From: JAFKFH01 sp017307375
GTDB lineage: Bacteria; Pseudomonadota; Alphaproteobacteria; Ferrovibrionales; Ferrovibrionaceae
Assembly (NCBI GenBank): GCA_965229335.1
Contig: OZ245874.1
Coordinates: 4,712,001-4,776,000, forward strand
Length of the DNA: 64,000 bases
Direction: 5' to 3'
The translations under genes were made by a program, and so were the position numbers. Below are positions 8,074 through 16,822 of this stretch, one piece after another. Numbering within the stretch: the stretch's first letter is position 1; every line of letters starts with the position of its first letter. The notes below the pieces were generated by a model, which saw only the letters and a program-made list of their open reading frames with translations, was not told the DNA's origin and searched no databases.

Positions 8074-9401
8074 GGCTGCTTGGTGCCGGTGTCCTTGGGC
8101 AGGGCGAAGACCTGACCGGGATAGATCATGTCGGGATCGCGGATCTGGTCCTTGTTGGCGCTGTAGATCACCATGTAGCGGGTCCCTTCGCCGTAGAGCT
8201 GCCGGGCGATGCGCCACAGGCTGTTGCCGGGCTGGACGACGACGTTGCCCTTGGCGAAATCGATGCTGCCCGGGGCTGCGCGGCTGAACGGCAGCTCGAT
8301 GCGCGACGCGACCTTGGCCTGGGATGCGGCAGCCGTGCCGCCGGGCTGGGTCGTCGCCGCCACGGTGCCGGGCTTGCCCGGCTCGGCCATCTGGTCGATC
8401 CGCAGGGTATAGACGCCCGGCGAGATCTGCTTGGTCGGCTGCGCGGTCCAGACGCCCTTGGTGTCCGCCTGGGTAACGGCGACCGGCTCGTTGTTGATGT
8501 AGATCTGAACCGTGGCATGGGCCGGGGCGCGGCCCGAGAGGACCAGTTCGCCCTTGTCGTCGTAATCGACGGTGTCGAGGGACAGCCCCTTGCCGACGGC
8601 GGTCTTGCCCACCGGCTTCTGCAGCACGCGGCTGCCGCCGGTCGGGCCGGTCAGCACCGCGATCGCCTGCTCGCCGCCGGACTTGCCGGGTTCGCAGTTC
8701 GGCACCGACACGACGACGTTGTTGACCGATGCCTGCGGCGGCACCTGGCCCTGCAGCGCCGAGGTCAGCTTCAACTCGCGCGAGCCGGTATGGAGCGGCA
8801 GGTCGGGCACCAGCGTCCATTCGCCGCGCGGATCGGCGTTGATGCGGCCAAGTTCGTCGTCGCCGAAATAGACGGTGACCAGCGCGTTCGGCGCGGCCCG
8901 GCCGGCCATCACGGCGCGGCAGTCCGACCCGATGCGCACGACATCGAACGACGGACGAATGGCGAGCAGCGCCGGAGTCAGCGGCTCGGGCTTCGGCGGC
9001 GGCGGGATCGATCCGGTGGCGCCGGGCGGCAACGCCTGGTTCTGGCCACCCGACCCGGCCGGGGCCGTCGCCTGCACCTGCGGCTGCGCCGGCGCGGCGG
9101 AGGAGGTCGCGGCCGGGGTCTGGGGCTTGACCTCGGCCGGGGCCGGCTGCGCCGGGGCCGCTGCCTGCTGCTGCGGCGCGGCCGCCGGGGCGGCAGGCTG
9201 AGCCGGGGCCGGGGTCTGCCCGAGCACGGGGGCCTTAGGCGCCTCGGCCTGCGGCGGCTGCGCCTGCGGCTGGGTCATGGTCGCCATCGACGCCTGCGGC
9301 GGCTGCGCCCGCCGGCCGAGGTCATCCCGCAGGAACCATATCAGCGCGGCGGCGAGCGCCAGCACGACGAGGACGATCAGGGTATTGCGGAGCTTGGCCA
9401 T
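8070..9401 (-). CDS. Membrane-anchored LysM-domain protein
   Basis: The 443-residue protein has one N-terminal membrane helix (about 6-26). A long Ala/Pro/Gln-rich spacer (about 35-130) follows, then two beta-rich Ig-like stretches, seen in PNALVTVYFGDDELG and HATVQIYINNEPVAV. The C-terminal LysM domain (about 394-440) is VVQPGNSLWRIARQLYGEG through IYPGQVFALP. LysM domains bind peptidoglycan, so the protein probably spans from the inner membrane into the wall. Alphaproteobacteria often carry one such LysM protein of unknown exact role. It is the first gene of a two-gene unit: its stop overlaps the start of the Atm1-type exporter by four bases. Confidence 0.85.
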   Translation of the reverse strand: MAKLRNTLIVLVVLALAAALIWFLRDDLGRRAQPPQASMATMTQPQAQPPQAEAPKAPVLGQTPAPAQPAAPAAAPQQQAAAPAQPAPAEVKPQTPAATSSAAPAQPQVQATAPAGSGGQNQALPPGATGSIPPPPKPEPLTPALLAIRPSFDVVRIGSDCRAVMAGRAAPNALVTVYFGDDELGRINADPRGEWTLVPDLPLHTGSRELKLTSALQGQVPPQASVNNVVVSVPNCEPGKSGGEQAIAVLTGPTGGSRVLQKPVGKTAVGKGLSLDTVDYDDKGELVLSGRAPAHATVQIYINNEPVAVTQADTKGVWTAQPTKQISPGVYTLRIDQMAEPGKPGTVAATTQPGGTAAASQAKVASRIELPFSRAAPGSIDFAKGNVVVQPGNSLWRIARQLYGEGTRYMVIYSANKDQIRDPDMIYPGQVFALPKDTGTKQP

Positions 9402-9526
9402 GGCCGGGTGTAACAGCCTACCTGCTTAAGGTGACTCGACGGTCGAAGCCGGCATGCTACTTGCCTGTATGGGCTATCGCAACAAGTGTCATATACGCTG
9501 CCCCGACTTGTTCGCCGGCCTCGAAT

Positions 9527-9555
9527 GTCGTACAAACGACGCATAAATCGTATGC
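9527..9555. promoter_or_regulatory. Two adjoining inverted repeats, GntR operator candidate
   Basis: gtcgt-acaa-acgac (9527-9540) is directly followed by gcata-N5-tatgc (9541-9555). Both are perfect small palindromes 28-56 bases before the GntR start. FCD-type GntR dimers bind short palindromes of this kind, often at their own promoter, so this is a reasonable autoregulatory site. It is inferred, not shown. Confidence 0.5.
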
Positions 9556-9582
9556 AATCCACAGTCCGGATTCACCACCACG

Positions 9583-10344
9583 ATGAGCCAGGAACGCGTG
9601 ATTCCGCTGTTGGACGATGCCCCCGCGGGTCTCGGGCGGCCGGGTCGCGCCGGCGCCGCCGTCAGCGACGACGAGATCTACGACAACATCTATACGGCGA
9701 TCATCGAGCGCGACCTGCCGCCGGCCACCAAACTCACCGAGGATCAGCTGGCCGAGATCTTCGGGGTCAGCCGGACCCGGGTACGCAACGTGCTGCAGCG
9801 TCTGGCGCACGAGGGGTTGATCACGCTGCGCCGCAACCGCGGCGCCACCGTCGCGCAGCCGACGCCGAAGGAAGCGCGCGACGTGTTCAACGTCCGCCGT
9901 ATCGTCGAAACCGGCATGATTTCGCGCTTGGGCGGCCAGCTTTCGGCCCGCAGCCTCGCATCGCTGCGCGGCATCGTCGCCGAGGAGCGCGCGGCGAACG
10001 AGCGGCGCGACAAGCGCCGGATGATCCAGCTGTCCTCCGAATTTCACCTGGCGATGGCCGAGTTGATGGGCAATCCGACCCTCACCGGCGTGCTGCGCGA
10101 GCTGGTTTCGCGGTCGTCGCTGGTCGTCGCCGTCTATGAGCGGCCGGGTGTCTCCGGCTGCCGCTGCGAGGACCATGCCCGGATCATCGACCGGCTGGCA
10201 GACCGTGACCTGGCGGGCGCCGTCACCGAGATGGAAGCCCATATCGACGCGATCGAGAACGGCCTGGCGCTCGACGATTCCAGCGACAATCCGGTCTCGC
10301 TGCGCGACGTCTTCGCCCGCGTCGCCGAACGCCGCCGCAGTTGA
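9583..10344 (+). CDS. GntR-family regulator, FCD (FadR) subfamily, probably of allantoate/purine catabolism
   Basis: The 253-residue protein has an N-terminal winged helix (about 30-100): LTEDQLAEIFGVSRTRVRNV is the helix-turn-helix and HEGLITLRRNRGATVA the wing. The helical FCD effector domain (about 105-235) has metal-ligand-like residues in EFHLAMAELMGN and EDHARIIDRLADRD. The start is 28 bases after a pair of inverted repeats. Twenty-seven bases downstream begins allantoicase, then ureidoglycolate lyase, all on one strand. A role in controlling purine degradation is inferred from this linkage; the effector could be allantoin, allantoate or a related ureide. Confidence 0.88.
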   Translation: MSQERVIPLLDDAPAGLGRPGRAGAAVSDDEIYDNIYTAIIERDLPPATKLTEDQLAEIFGVSRTRVRNVLQRLAHEGLITLRRNRGATVAQPTPKEARDVFNVRRIVETGMISRLGGQLSARSLASLRGIVAEERAANERRDKRRMIQLSSEFHLAMAELMGNPTLTGVLRELVSRSSLVVAVYERPGVSGCRCEDHARIIDRLADRDLAGAVTEMEAHIDAIENGLALDDSSDNPVSLRDVFARVAERRRS

Positions 10345-10371
10345 GCCCCGTCACCCTGGCCCGGAGAACCC

Positions 10372-11370
10372 ATGTCGACCGACCTTGCCGCCCTGCCCGA
10401 CTTCGCGCGTAAATGGACGAATCTCGCCGACGCCCGGCTCGGCGCCGACGCACTGGCGGCCTCGGACGATTTCTTTGCGCCGCGCGCCCGGATGCTCAAT
10501 CCCGAGCCGGCGATCTTCTATCCCGGGAAGTACGACGACCACGGCAAGTGGATGGACGGCTGGGAAACCCGCCGCAAGCGCCACGAAGGCTATGACTGGT
10601 GCGTCGTGCGGCTGGGCCGGCCGGGCCAGATCATGGGCGTCGACATCGATACCAGCCACTTCACCGGCAACTATCCGCCGGCGGCCAGCCTCGAGGCCTG
10701 CCGCTGCGACGGCGACCCGGATGCAACGACCCAGTGGACCGAGATCCTGCCGTCGGTCGCGCTCGGCCCCTCGGCCCATCACTTCCACGCGATCGCCTCG
10801 ACCGGGATCTGGAGCCATGTCCGGCTCAACATCTATCCGGACGGCGGGATCGCGCGCCTGCGCGTCTATGGCCGCATCCATCGCGACTGGACCGCGGCCG
10901 ACGACGGGCTGATCGACCTTGCCGCGCTGGGCAATGGCGGCCGCGCGATCGGCTGGTCGGATGCCCATTACAACACCCCGGCGGTGCTGCTCACCCCCGG
11001 CCGCGGTGCCGACATGGGCGACGGCTGGGAAACCCGCCGCCGGCGCGAACCCGGCAACGAATGGTGCGTGATCGCGCTGGGCCTGCCCGGGATCGTCGAG
11101 GAAATCGAGGTCGATACCGCCCACTACAAGGGCAACTATCCGGACCGGTGCTCGGTGCTCGCCGCCAATGTCACGGCCGGGACCGACCAGTCGGCGATCA
11201 CGCAATCGATGTTCTGGCGCACCCTGCTGCCCGAGCAGAAGCTGTCCGCCGACGCGATCCACCGCTTCAAGGCGGAGATCGCCGATCTCGGCGTGGTCAC
11301 CCATGTGCGGCTGAACAATATTCCGGATGGAGGCATCAGCCGGCTGCGTATCCTCGGCCGCCGGCCATGA
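10372..11370 (+). CDS. alc: Allantoicase
   Basis: Allantoicase splits allantoate into ureidoglycolate and urea in purine degradation. The 332-residue protein consists of two related allantoicase repeats (about 20-170 and 190-330). Each has a DGWETRR motif (MDGWETRRKR and GDGWETRRRREPG) and a matching pattern DTSHFTGNYPP / DTAHYKGNYPD and VRLNIYPDGGIARLR / VRLNNIPDGGISRLR. GGAG five bases before the ATG supports the start. Its stop overlaps the start of the ureidoglycolate lyase gene as ATGA, so the two consecutive enzymes are translationally coupled. No uricase or allantoinase is in the window. Confidence 0.95.
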   Translation: MSTDLAALPDFARKWTNLADARLGADALAASDDFFAPRARMLNPEPAIFYPGKYDDHGKWMDGWETRRKRHEGYDWCVVRLGRPGQIMGVDIDTSHFTGNYPPAASLEACRCDGDPDATTQWTEILPSVALGPSAHHFHAIASTGIWSHVRLNIYPDGGIARLRVYGRIHRDWTAADDGLIDLAALGNGGRAIGWSDAHYNTPAVLLTPGRGADMGDGWETRRRREPGNEWCVIALGLPGIVEEIEVDTAHYKGNYPDRCSVLAANVTAGTDQSAITQSMFWRTLLPEQKLSADAIHRFKAEIADLGVVTHVRLNNIPDGGISRLRILGRRP

Positions 11371-11867
11371 TCGAATTGACGCCGCGGCCGCTGACGGCGC
11401 AAGCCTTCAGGCCGTTCGGCGACGTCATTGCCGTCGACGGCCGGGATCATATCGAGATCAACGAGGGCATGGCGCGTCGCTACCATGACCTCGCCACGGT
11501 GGATGTCGAGGCCGAGGGCGGGCGTCCGCTGATCTCGATCTTTCGCGCGCGGCCGTGGTTCCGGCCGATCCGGTTGCGGGTGATGGAGCGTCACCCGCTC
11601 GGATCGCAGGCCTTCGTCCCGATGCACGGCCACCCGTTTCTGGTGGTCGTCGCCCCGCCGGGCCCCGCCCCGTCCCCCGCCGCTCTCAGCGCCTTCGTCA
11701 CCGACGGGCGCCAGGGGGTCAATTACGGCCGGGGGGTCTGGCATCATCCATTGCTCGCGCTCGACCGTATAACGGACTTCGTGGTGGTCGACCGCGGCGG
11801 GGATGGCCACAATCTGGACGAGATCGATTACCGGATCCACGACGTATCGGTCGTCTTGCCGGACTGA
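11367..11867 (+). CDS. allA: Ureidoglycolate lyase
   Basis: The enzyme converts ureidoglycolate to glyoxylate and urea, the step after allantoicase. The 166-residue protein has the family pattern: LTAQAFRPFGDVIA near the N-terminus, RHPLGSQAFVPM and the metal/active-site region YGRGVWHHPLLAL, ending in a short beta-rich tail. The ATG at 11367 overlaps the allantoicase stop by four bases. A much longer open frame in this phase, beginning at 10599, is only a shadow of allantoicase. Together the pair releases two urea per allantoate; no urease is in the window. Confidence 0.95.
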   Translation: MIELTPRPLTAQAFRPFGDVIAVDGRDHIEINEGMARRYHDLATVDVEAEGGRPLISIFRARPWFRPIRLRVMERHPLGSQAFVPMHGHPFLVVVAPPGPAPSPAALSAFVTDGRQGVNYGRGVWHHPLLALDRITDFVVVDRGGDGHNLDEIDYRIHDVSVVLPD

Positions 11868-11888
11868 TCGCGGAGGTTTTATGACGCA

Positions 11889-11902
11889 CCCCGCTTGCGG
11901 GG
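11889..11902. terminator. Weak hairpin after the allantoate operon
   Basis: ccccgc-tt-gcgggg is a perfect hairpin 21 bases after the allA stop. It is followed only by GATTTA, without a strong T run, so it may be a weak or Rho-assisted terminator. A second inverted repeat (GTTGCG at 11952, CGCAAC at 11972, 14-base gap) lies further on, before the response regulator, and could be regulatory. Confidence 0.4.
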
Positions 11903-12037
11903 GATTTACCTCACGGTTCATCTCGTTATCATCGAGCCGTAGTGGTAAGCTGTTGCGTTGAAAGAATTGTTCGCAACGACTGAGGTCGCTGGCATGACGA
12001 AACCGAGGACTCGGTCTCGAGGAATGGGGAACCTGGA

Positions 12038-12763
12038 ATGAACAACCCGGCCGGCACCCGCGTGCTGATCCTCGAAGACGACAAAGAACTGTCCCAGGTC
12101 GTCTCGGCATATCTCGAATCGGAAGGCTTGAAGGTCAAGACCGCCACGGCGGTCGAGGCGGCGATGAAGCTGGTGCTGGAGTGGAAGCCCAGCGCCGTCG
12201 TGATCGACATCAACCTGCAAGGGGAAAGCGGCCTGAACCTCGTCCGCCGGTTGCAGGACCGGACCGATATCGGCCTGCTCATCCTTACCGGCCGGGGCGA
12301 TCCGCTCGACCGCGTGCTGGGCCTGGAACTCGGCGCCGACGACTATATCGTCAAACCGGTGCTGCTGCGCGAGTTGCTGGCGCGCATCAATTCGGTGGTC
12401 CGCCGGGTCGAGCGCAGCGCGGCCGAGGCCACCGAAGCCGGCGGCCGCTATGGCTTCGGCACGTTCGAGCTCGACTGCAACGCCCGCATCCTCTCGGACG
12501 CACAGGGCAACGAGATTCCGCTGACCACAGCGGAATACCGCCTGTTGCAGGCATTCGTCAGCCACGCCGGCCGGGTGCTGAACCGTGACCAGTTGCTCGA
12601 TCTCGCACGCGGGCGCAAGGCTGCGCATATCGACCGCTCGATCGACATGCTCGTGTCGAAGCTGCGCGCCAAGCTCGAAACCGACCGCGACCACCCCACC
12701 CTGATCAAGACGGTGCACGGCTCGGGCTACGTCTTCACCTCGGCGGTCAATCGGCTGGCCTGA
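12038..12763 (+). CDS. OmpR-family response regulator
   Basis: The 241-residue protein has a canonical receiver (about 8-120): acidic pair in LILEDDKEL, phospho-acceptor aspartate in VVIDINLQGES, threonine in LILTGRG and lysine in YIVKPV. A C-terminal winged helix (about 140-235) follows, with PLTTAEYRLLQAFVSH and KTVHGSGYVF. All phosphorylation residues are present. Its 3' end overlaps the convergent histidine-kinase-like gene by 17 bases, an unusual arrangement for a cognate pair. The kinase is itself degenerate, so phosphate may come from elsewhere. The target genes are unknown. Confidence 0.92.
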   Translation: MNNPAGTRVLILEDDKELSQVVSAYLESEGLKVKTATAVEAAMKLVLEWKPSAVVIDINLQGESGLNLVRRLQDRTDIGLLILTGRGDPLDRVLGLELGADDYIVKPVLLRELLARINSVVRRVERSAAEATEAGGRYGFGTFELDCNARILSDAQGNEIPLTTAEYRLLQAFVSHAGRVLNRDQLLDLARGRKAAHIDRSIDMLVSKLRAKLETDRDHPTLIKTVHGSGYVFTSAVNRLA

Positions 12764-13850
12764 CGCCGTCCAGGTCGATGCGGGGCAGGAGCAGGCTGAG
12801 CCGCGCCGCCCCGCCGGCCATCTCCTCGCGAACCATCGCGCCGCCCGATCGCTGGGCAAAGCTCGCGACCGCGGCGAGGCCGTGATCGTCGACCGAAATC
12901 CGTCGACCCGCCTGGGCCGAGAAGCTCAGCGACAGCATGGCGTACGGGCCGGGGATCACCCATAGCCCGTCGGCATCGGTTTCGGCGAGCCAGCGCGGCT
13001 CGACCGCAAGGGTCAGGCGGCCATGGCCGTCCAGAACCTTTCCGGCATGCCGGATCAGCTGCAGCAATGCCGCCTCGAGTTGCGCGCGGTCGGCTCCCAC
13101 GGTGACGACCGAACGACCACGGCGGTAGAGCACCTCGACGTCATCGCCGATCAGTTCGGGCAAGGCCGGCCCGAGCCCCACCATCAGGTCGTTCAGGTCG
13201 ACGGGGCCGGTCGGCGGCAGCCGTTCGCCGGCGATCAACTGGCGCACCATGTTGGTGCCGCGATCGGTCGCCGACACGATGGCGGTAAGATGCCGGCGCA
13301 AGGCGGCGTCGGCAGGGCTGAGCTTCTGCGCCATCTCGACATTTGCCGAAATGACCATCAGCAAATTGTTGAAGTCGTGCGCAATATCGGCGGCCAGCCG
13401 GCTCAGCGCGTCGGCCGTGCGCGTCTGGGCCCGGCGATATTCGTTGCCACGCCGCGCCGTCACATCGACGATATAGCCGGCATAGACGGCGCCCGGCCCG
13501 CCGGTCGTGTCGGGCACGGCCTGGAGCAGGGCGACACGTTGCTGGCCATCGCGGGGGGTCAGTCGGAATTCCCGGCGAAATGCCGCGCCGGCAAGCTGGG
13601 CGTCATGCAGATCCGCCAGCACCGCGTCGAATTCGTCGGCATGCAGCGCTGCGGTCCAGCCCTCGCCGAGCGCCGCGGCCTCGGCCATGCCGAGCAGCGC
13701 TGCGGCGGCCGGGTTCAGGGCGACGAGACTGAGCCCTTCCAGGCGCAACAGGCCGATCGGCGCCTGCAGGGCAAGTGTGCCTGCGGCGTCAGCATCAGCG
13801 GCCTTGCGGCGCCGCGGCCGTTTCGTCGTCTGTTGCCGTTGGGTGGACAC
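12747..13850 (-). CDS. PAS histidine-kinase-like protein with a degenerate ATP-binding domain
   Basis: The 367-residue soluble protein has a PAS-like domain (about 25-135) and a HisKA-type dimerisation region with an intact H-box, DIAHDFNNLL (H158), similar to that of CckA. The catalytic domain is eroded. Where the N-box should read like NLAVNARDAM in the CckA of this same window, it has LLQLIRHAGKVLDG with no asparagine. No DxGxG motif is visible, and the GTGLGL lid is reduced to HGLAAV. It may be a pseudokinase or phosphotransfer partner rather than an active kinase. It overlaps the OmpR-family regulator gene tail-to-tail by 17 bases. The stimulus is unknown. Confidence 0.75.
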   Translation of the reverse strand: MSTQRQQTTKRPRRRKAADADAAGTLALQAPIGLLRLEGLSLVALNPAAAALLGMAEAAALGEGWTAALHADEFDAVLADLHDAQLAGAAFRREFRLTPRDGQQRVALLQAVPDTTGGPGAVYAGYIVDVTARRGNEYRRAQTRTADALSRLAADIAHDFNNLLMVISANVEMAQKLSPADAALRRHLTAIVSATDRGTNMVRQLIAGERLPPTGPVDLNDLMVGLGPALPELIGDDVEVLYRRGRSVVTVGADRAQLEAALLQLIRHAGKVLDGHGRLTLAVEPRWLAETDADGLWVIPGPYAMLSLSFSAQAGRRISVDDHGLAAVASFAQRSGGAMVREEMAGGAARLSLLLPRIDLDGVRPAD

Positions 13851-13952
13851 AGCGCCTCGCCGGGGGGGCCTCCAATCTCAATCAAGAGAATATAGTGTCG
13901 CGGCGTGCAACGTCTGTAATTTGAGTGAGATTCTCATTTTCGTTACAACAGT

Positions 13953-14834
13953 TTACATTCGCCGCCGCCGGGTCTCGCGATAGAGGATGTAGAGGCCCGA
14001 GGCGATCACGATCGCCGTTCCGACCCAGACCCAGCGGTCGGGGACCTCGCCCCAGAACATGTAGCCGAGCCCCACGGCCCACAGCATCGACGAATATTCG
14101 AAGGGGGCGATCACCGCGACGGGGGCCTGGGTGAAGGCCCTGGTCATCGTCAGCTGGGCGATGCCCCCGAGCAGCCCGATGCCGATCAGCACCGGCCAGT
14201 CGGCCAGGGTCGGCGTCACCCAAAGGAACGGCATCGCCGCCCCGGACACGACGGCCGAGGAGAAAGTGAAATAGAGCACGATGGTCGCCGGATGCTCCGT
14301 CGCCCCGAGCTTGCGGATCACGACGACGACCAGCGCATAGAGGAAGGCGCCGAAAACCGCGACCAGCGAAGCGACCTCGAGCATGCCGACCCCGGGCCTG
14401 GTCATCACCAGTACCCCGGCAAAGCCGACCAGCACCGCGGTCCAGCGGCGCCAGCCGACCGCTTCGCCCAGCATCGGCACCGACAGCGCGGTCATGAACA
14501 ACGGGGCCGAGAAGCCGATCGCGATGACCGTCGCCAGTTCCAATTCGCCATAGGCATAGAAGAAGCAGCACATCGAGATCAGGCCGAACACGGCACGCAG
14601 GGCGTGGCCGATCGGCCGCTTGGTGCGCAAGAGCTTCAACCCGCCGCCGGCGACGATCGGAAACATCACCGGAATCAGCGCAAACAGGTTGCGGGCGAAG
14701 ACGAGCTGCAGGGTCGGGTAGCGGCCGGCGAGATGCTTGATCAGCGCATCCATCACCGTGAAGCACAAGACGGCGGCGCACATCAGCACAATGCCGCGCA
14801 GCGGGTTGCCGCGGGCTTGGCCAGGGTTATTCAT
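13953..14834 (-). CDS. DMT-superfamily transporter (EamA family, ten helices)
   Basis: The 293-residue inner-membrane protein has about ten hydrophobic helices in two EamA repeats (about 12-145 and 155-285). Family features include VFARNLFALIPVM, LATVIAIGFSAPLF with ALSVPMLGE in repeat one, and VAVIAPFEYSSMLWAVGLGYMFWGE in repeat two. Such proteins move small metabolites or S-adenosylmethionine-like compounds; the substrate cannot be deduced. It starts 24 bases after the last gene of an oligopeptide-type ABC operon on the same strand and may be cotranscribed with it. It could then handle a product of the imported compound. Confidence 0.88.
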   Translation of the reverse strand: MNNPGQARGNPLRGIVLMCAAVLCFTVMDALIKHLAGRYPTLQLVFARNLFALIPVMFPIVAGGGLKLLRTKRPIGHALRAVFGLISMCCFFYAYGELELATVIAIGFSAPLFMTALSVPMLGEAVGWRRWTAVLVGFAGVLVMTRPGVGMLEVASLVAVFGAFLYALVVVVIRKLGATEHPATIVLYFTFSSAVVSGAAMPFLWVTPTLADWPVLIGIGLLGGIAQLTMTRAFTQAPVAVIAPFEYSSMLWAVGLGYMFWGEVPDRWVWVGTAIVIASGLYILYRETRRRRM

Positions 14835-14858
14835 GAAACTTCAGAGCTCCCGAGGCGG

Positions 14859-15860
14859 TCAGACCCCCTGCGTAGACCGATCGCGCCAGCGATGGCAAGC
14901 CGCCAGATGGAGGGCGTCGTCGTCGATCGCCTCGGCTGTCGGCATCGTCGTGGCACAGATCTCGATGGCCAGCGGACAGCGCGTGCGGAACGCGCACCCG
15001 GAAGGCGGGTTCAGCGGCGATGGCGGTTCGCCTGTGAGCCCGGCCCGGCGTCGGCCACGCGCCGCCACCGGATCGGGGGGCGGGACCGCGGCGAGCAAGG
15101 CCCGGGTATACGGATGGCAGGGATCGGCAAACAGGGCCTCGGCCGGCCCGATCTCGGCGACCCGACCGAGATAGAGCACGAGGATCCGATGACTCAGATG
15201 CCTGACGACCGCAAGATTGTGCGAGATGAACAAGAGCGCCACCCCGGTCTCGCGCTGCAGCGCCGCCAGCAGGTTGACGATCTGCGCCTGGATCGAGACG
15301 TCGAGGGCCGAGACCGCCTCGTCGCAGACGATCAACCGCGGCTCCAGGATCATCGCACGGGCGATACCGATGCGCTGGCACTGGCCGCCGGAGAATTCAT
15401 GCGGGTAGCGGTCGAGAGCCGTGTCGTCCAGCCCGACCCGGGCAAGCCAGCGCGACACCGCCTCGCGCATCTGGATCCGTGTCATGTCAGGCCGGTGGGT
15501 CGCCAGCGGCTCGGCAATCGACTGAAAGACGGTGGCGCGCGGATCGAGGGCGGCGAGCGGATCCTGGAAAACGATCTGCAGGTCGCGGCGTAACGGACGC
15601 ATCGCCCCCTCGCCCAGGCGGCGCAGGTCCTGGCCCAGCCAGACGATCTGGCCGGCTTCGGCCGGGATCAGCCGGAGAATGGCCCGGCCCAGCGTCGACT
15701 TGCCCGAGCCCGATTCGCCGACGATGCCGAGCGTCTCGCCGGCGCCCAGGTCGAAGGAGACGCCGTCGATCGCGGTCAGGACCCGGTCCGGGCCGAACAG
15801 ACCGCGTCCGAGATCGAAGCGGACGATCAGATCCCGCACGGACAGGATCGGCCGGCTCAC
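14859..15860 (-). CDS. oppF: Oligopeptide-type ABC transporter ATP-binding protein (OppF/DppF)
   Basis: The 333-residue ATPase has Walker A GESGSGKSTLG, a signature helix FSGGQCQRIGIARAM and Walker B LIVCDEAVSALD. The family's C-terminal domain carries the cysteine motif GCAFRTRCPLAIEIC. I placed the start at the GTG at 15860 because it overlaps the oppD stop as GTGA and gives the standard beginning SRPILSVRDLIVRFD. The longer frame upstream is unrelated sequence. It energises import together with OppD through the OppB-OppC permease. Confidence 0.93.
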   Translation of the reverse strand: MSRPILSVRDLIVRFDLGRGLFGPDRVLTAIDGVSFDLGAGETLGIVGESGSGKSTLGRAILRLIPAEAGQIVWLGQDLRRLGEGAMRPLRRDLQIVFQDPLAALDPRATVFQSIAEPLATHRPDMTRIQMREAVSRWLARVGLDDTALDRYPHEFSGGQCQRIGIARAMILEPRLIVCDEAVSALDVSIQAQIVNLLAALQRETGVALLFISHNLAVVRHLSHRILVLYLGRVAEIGPAEALFADPCHPYTRALLAAVPPPDPVAARGRRRAGLTGEPPSPLNPPSGCAFRTRCPLAIEICATTMPTAEAIDDDALHLAACHRWRDRSTQGV

Positions 15861-16822
15861 GGCGCACCGACCTTCCGGCAGGCGACCTGGCGGCCCGGCG
15901 TGACCGTTGCCAGCGCCGGTGGCGCAAGGCGGCACCCGTCATCGGCAAGCAGGCAGCGCGGGGCGAAGGCGCAGCCCGGCGGCAGTCGGGCCGGATCGGG
16001 CGGCTGCCCGGGAATGGTGGCAAGCAGGTCGACGCCCGGCCGGTCGACCCGCGGCATCGCCGCAAGCAGCCCCTGGGTATAGGGGTGCAGCGGACGGGCA
16101 AACAGATCTTCGACCCCGGCGACCTCGACCAGGCGGCCGGCATACATCACCGCGACCCGGTCCGCGAGGCCGGCGACGACACCGAGATCATGGCTGATCA
16201 GGACCTGGGTCAGGCCGCCATCACGCTTCAGCTCGGCAAACAGGTCGAGGATCTGGGCCTGCACGGTGACGTCGAGGGCGGTGGTCGGCTCGTCCGCGAC
16301 GAGAATGTCGGGCCGGCCCAGCAGCGCCATCGCGATCGTGGCGCGCTGGCGCATGCCGCCGGAAAACTCGTGCGGATAGAGGTCGATGCGCCGGGCCGCA
16401 TCCGGGATGCCGACGCGATCGAGCAGGTCGAGCGCGGCCCGGCGCGCCGTCGACCGATCGGCGCCGTAATGGCGCTCGACCACCTCGGCGAGCTGCCGGC
16501 CGATGGTCAGATACGGGTTCAGGGCGGTCATCGGGTCCTGGAACACCATGGCGATGCGCCGGCCCCGGATGTCGGCGAGTTGCCCCTGCCCTGCCCCGAC
16601 CAGTTCGGTATCGCCAAGCCGGGCACTGCCGGTGACGACGGCGCCAGGCGGCACGAGGCCGAGCACGCCCAGCCACAAGAGGCTCTTGCCCGACCCGGAT
16701 TCGCCGACGAGGCCCAGGGTCTCGCCCTCGCCCAGCGTCAGCCCGACCTCGCGCACCACGGTGCGCGGGCCGGACAGGGTCCCAAGCGTCACGGTCAGGC
16801 CATCGACGATCAGCCGGCTCAT
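15857..16822 (-). CDS. oppD: Oligopeptide-type ABC transporter ATP-binding protein (OppD/DppD)
   Basis: The 321-residue ATPase starts MSRLIVDGLTVTL. It contains Walker A GESGSGKSLLW, signature FSGGMRQRATIAMALL, Walker B ILVADEPTTALD and the C-terminal cysteine region GCAFAPRCLLADDGC that marks the OppD/OppF group. The ATG at 16822 overlaps the oppC stop by four bases, and the stop overlaps the oppF GTG, so translation is coupled along the operon. The frame stays open upstream to 17206, but that part is antiparallel shadow within oppC. Confidence 0.93.
   Translation of the reverse strand: MSRLIVDGLTVTLGTLSGPRTVVREVGLTLGEGETLGLVGESGSGKSLLWLGVLGLVPPGAVVTGSARLGDTELVGAGQGQLADIRGRRIAMVFQDPMTALNPYLTIGRQLAEVVERHYGADRSTARRAALDLLDRVGIPDAARRIDLYPHEFSGGMRQRATIAMALLGRPDILVADEPTTALDVTVQAQILDLFAELKRDGGLTQVLISHDLGVVAGLADRVAVMYAGRLVEVAGVEDLFARPLHPYTQGLLAAMPRVDRPGVDLLATIPGQPPDPARLPPGCAFAPRCLLADDGCRLAPPALATVTPGRQVACRKVGAP

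Noticed and set aside
13920..13945. Fur- or iron-box-like stretch (ATGAGAAT followed by CTCACTCA on the minus strand)
   Set aside because: Only about half of the second arm matches a 7-1-7 Fur dyad, and it lies after the DMT gene stop with no iron-related gene nearby.
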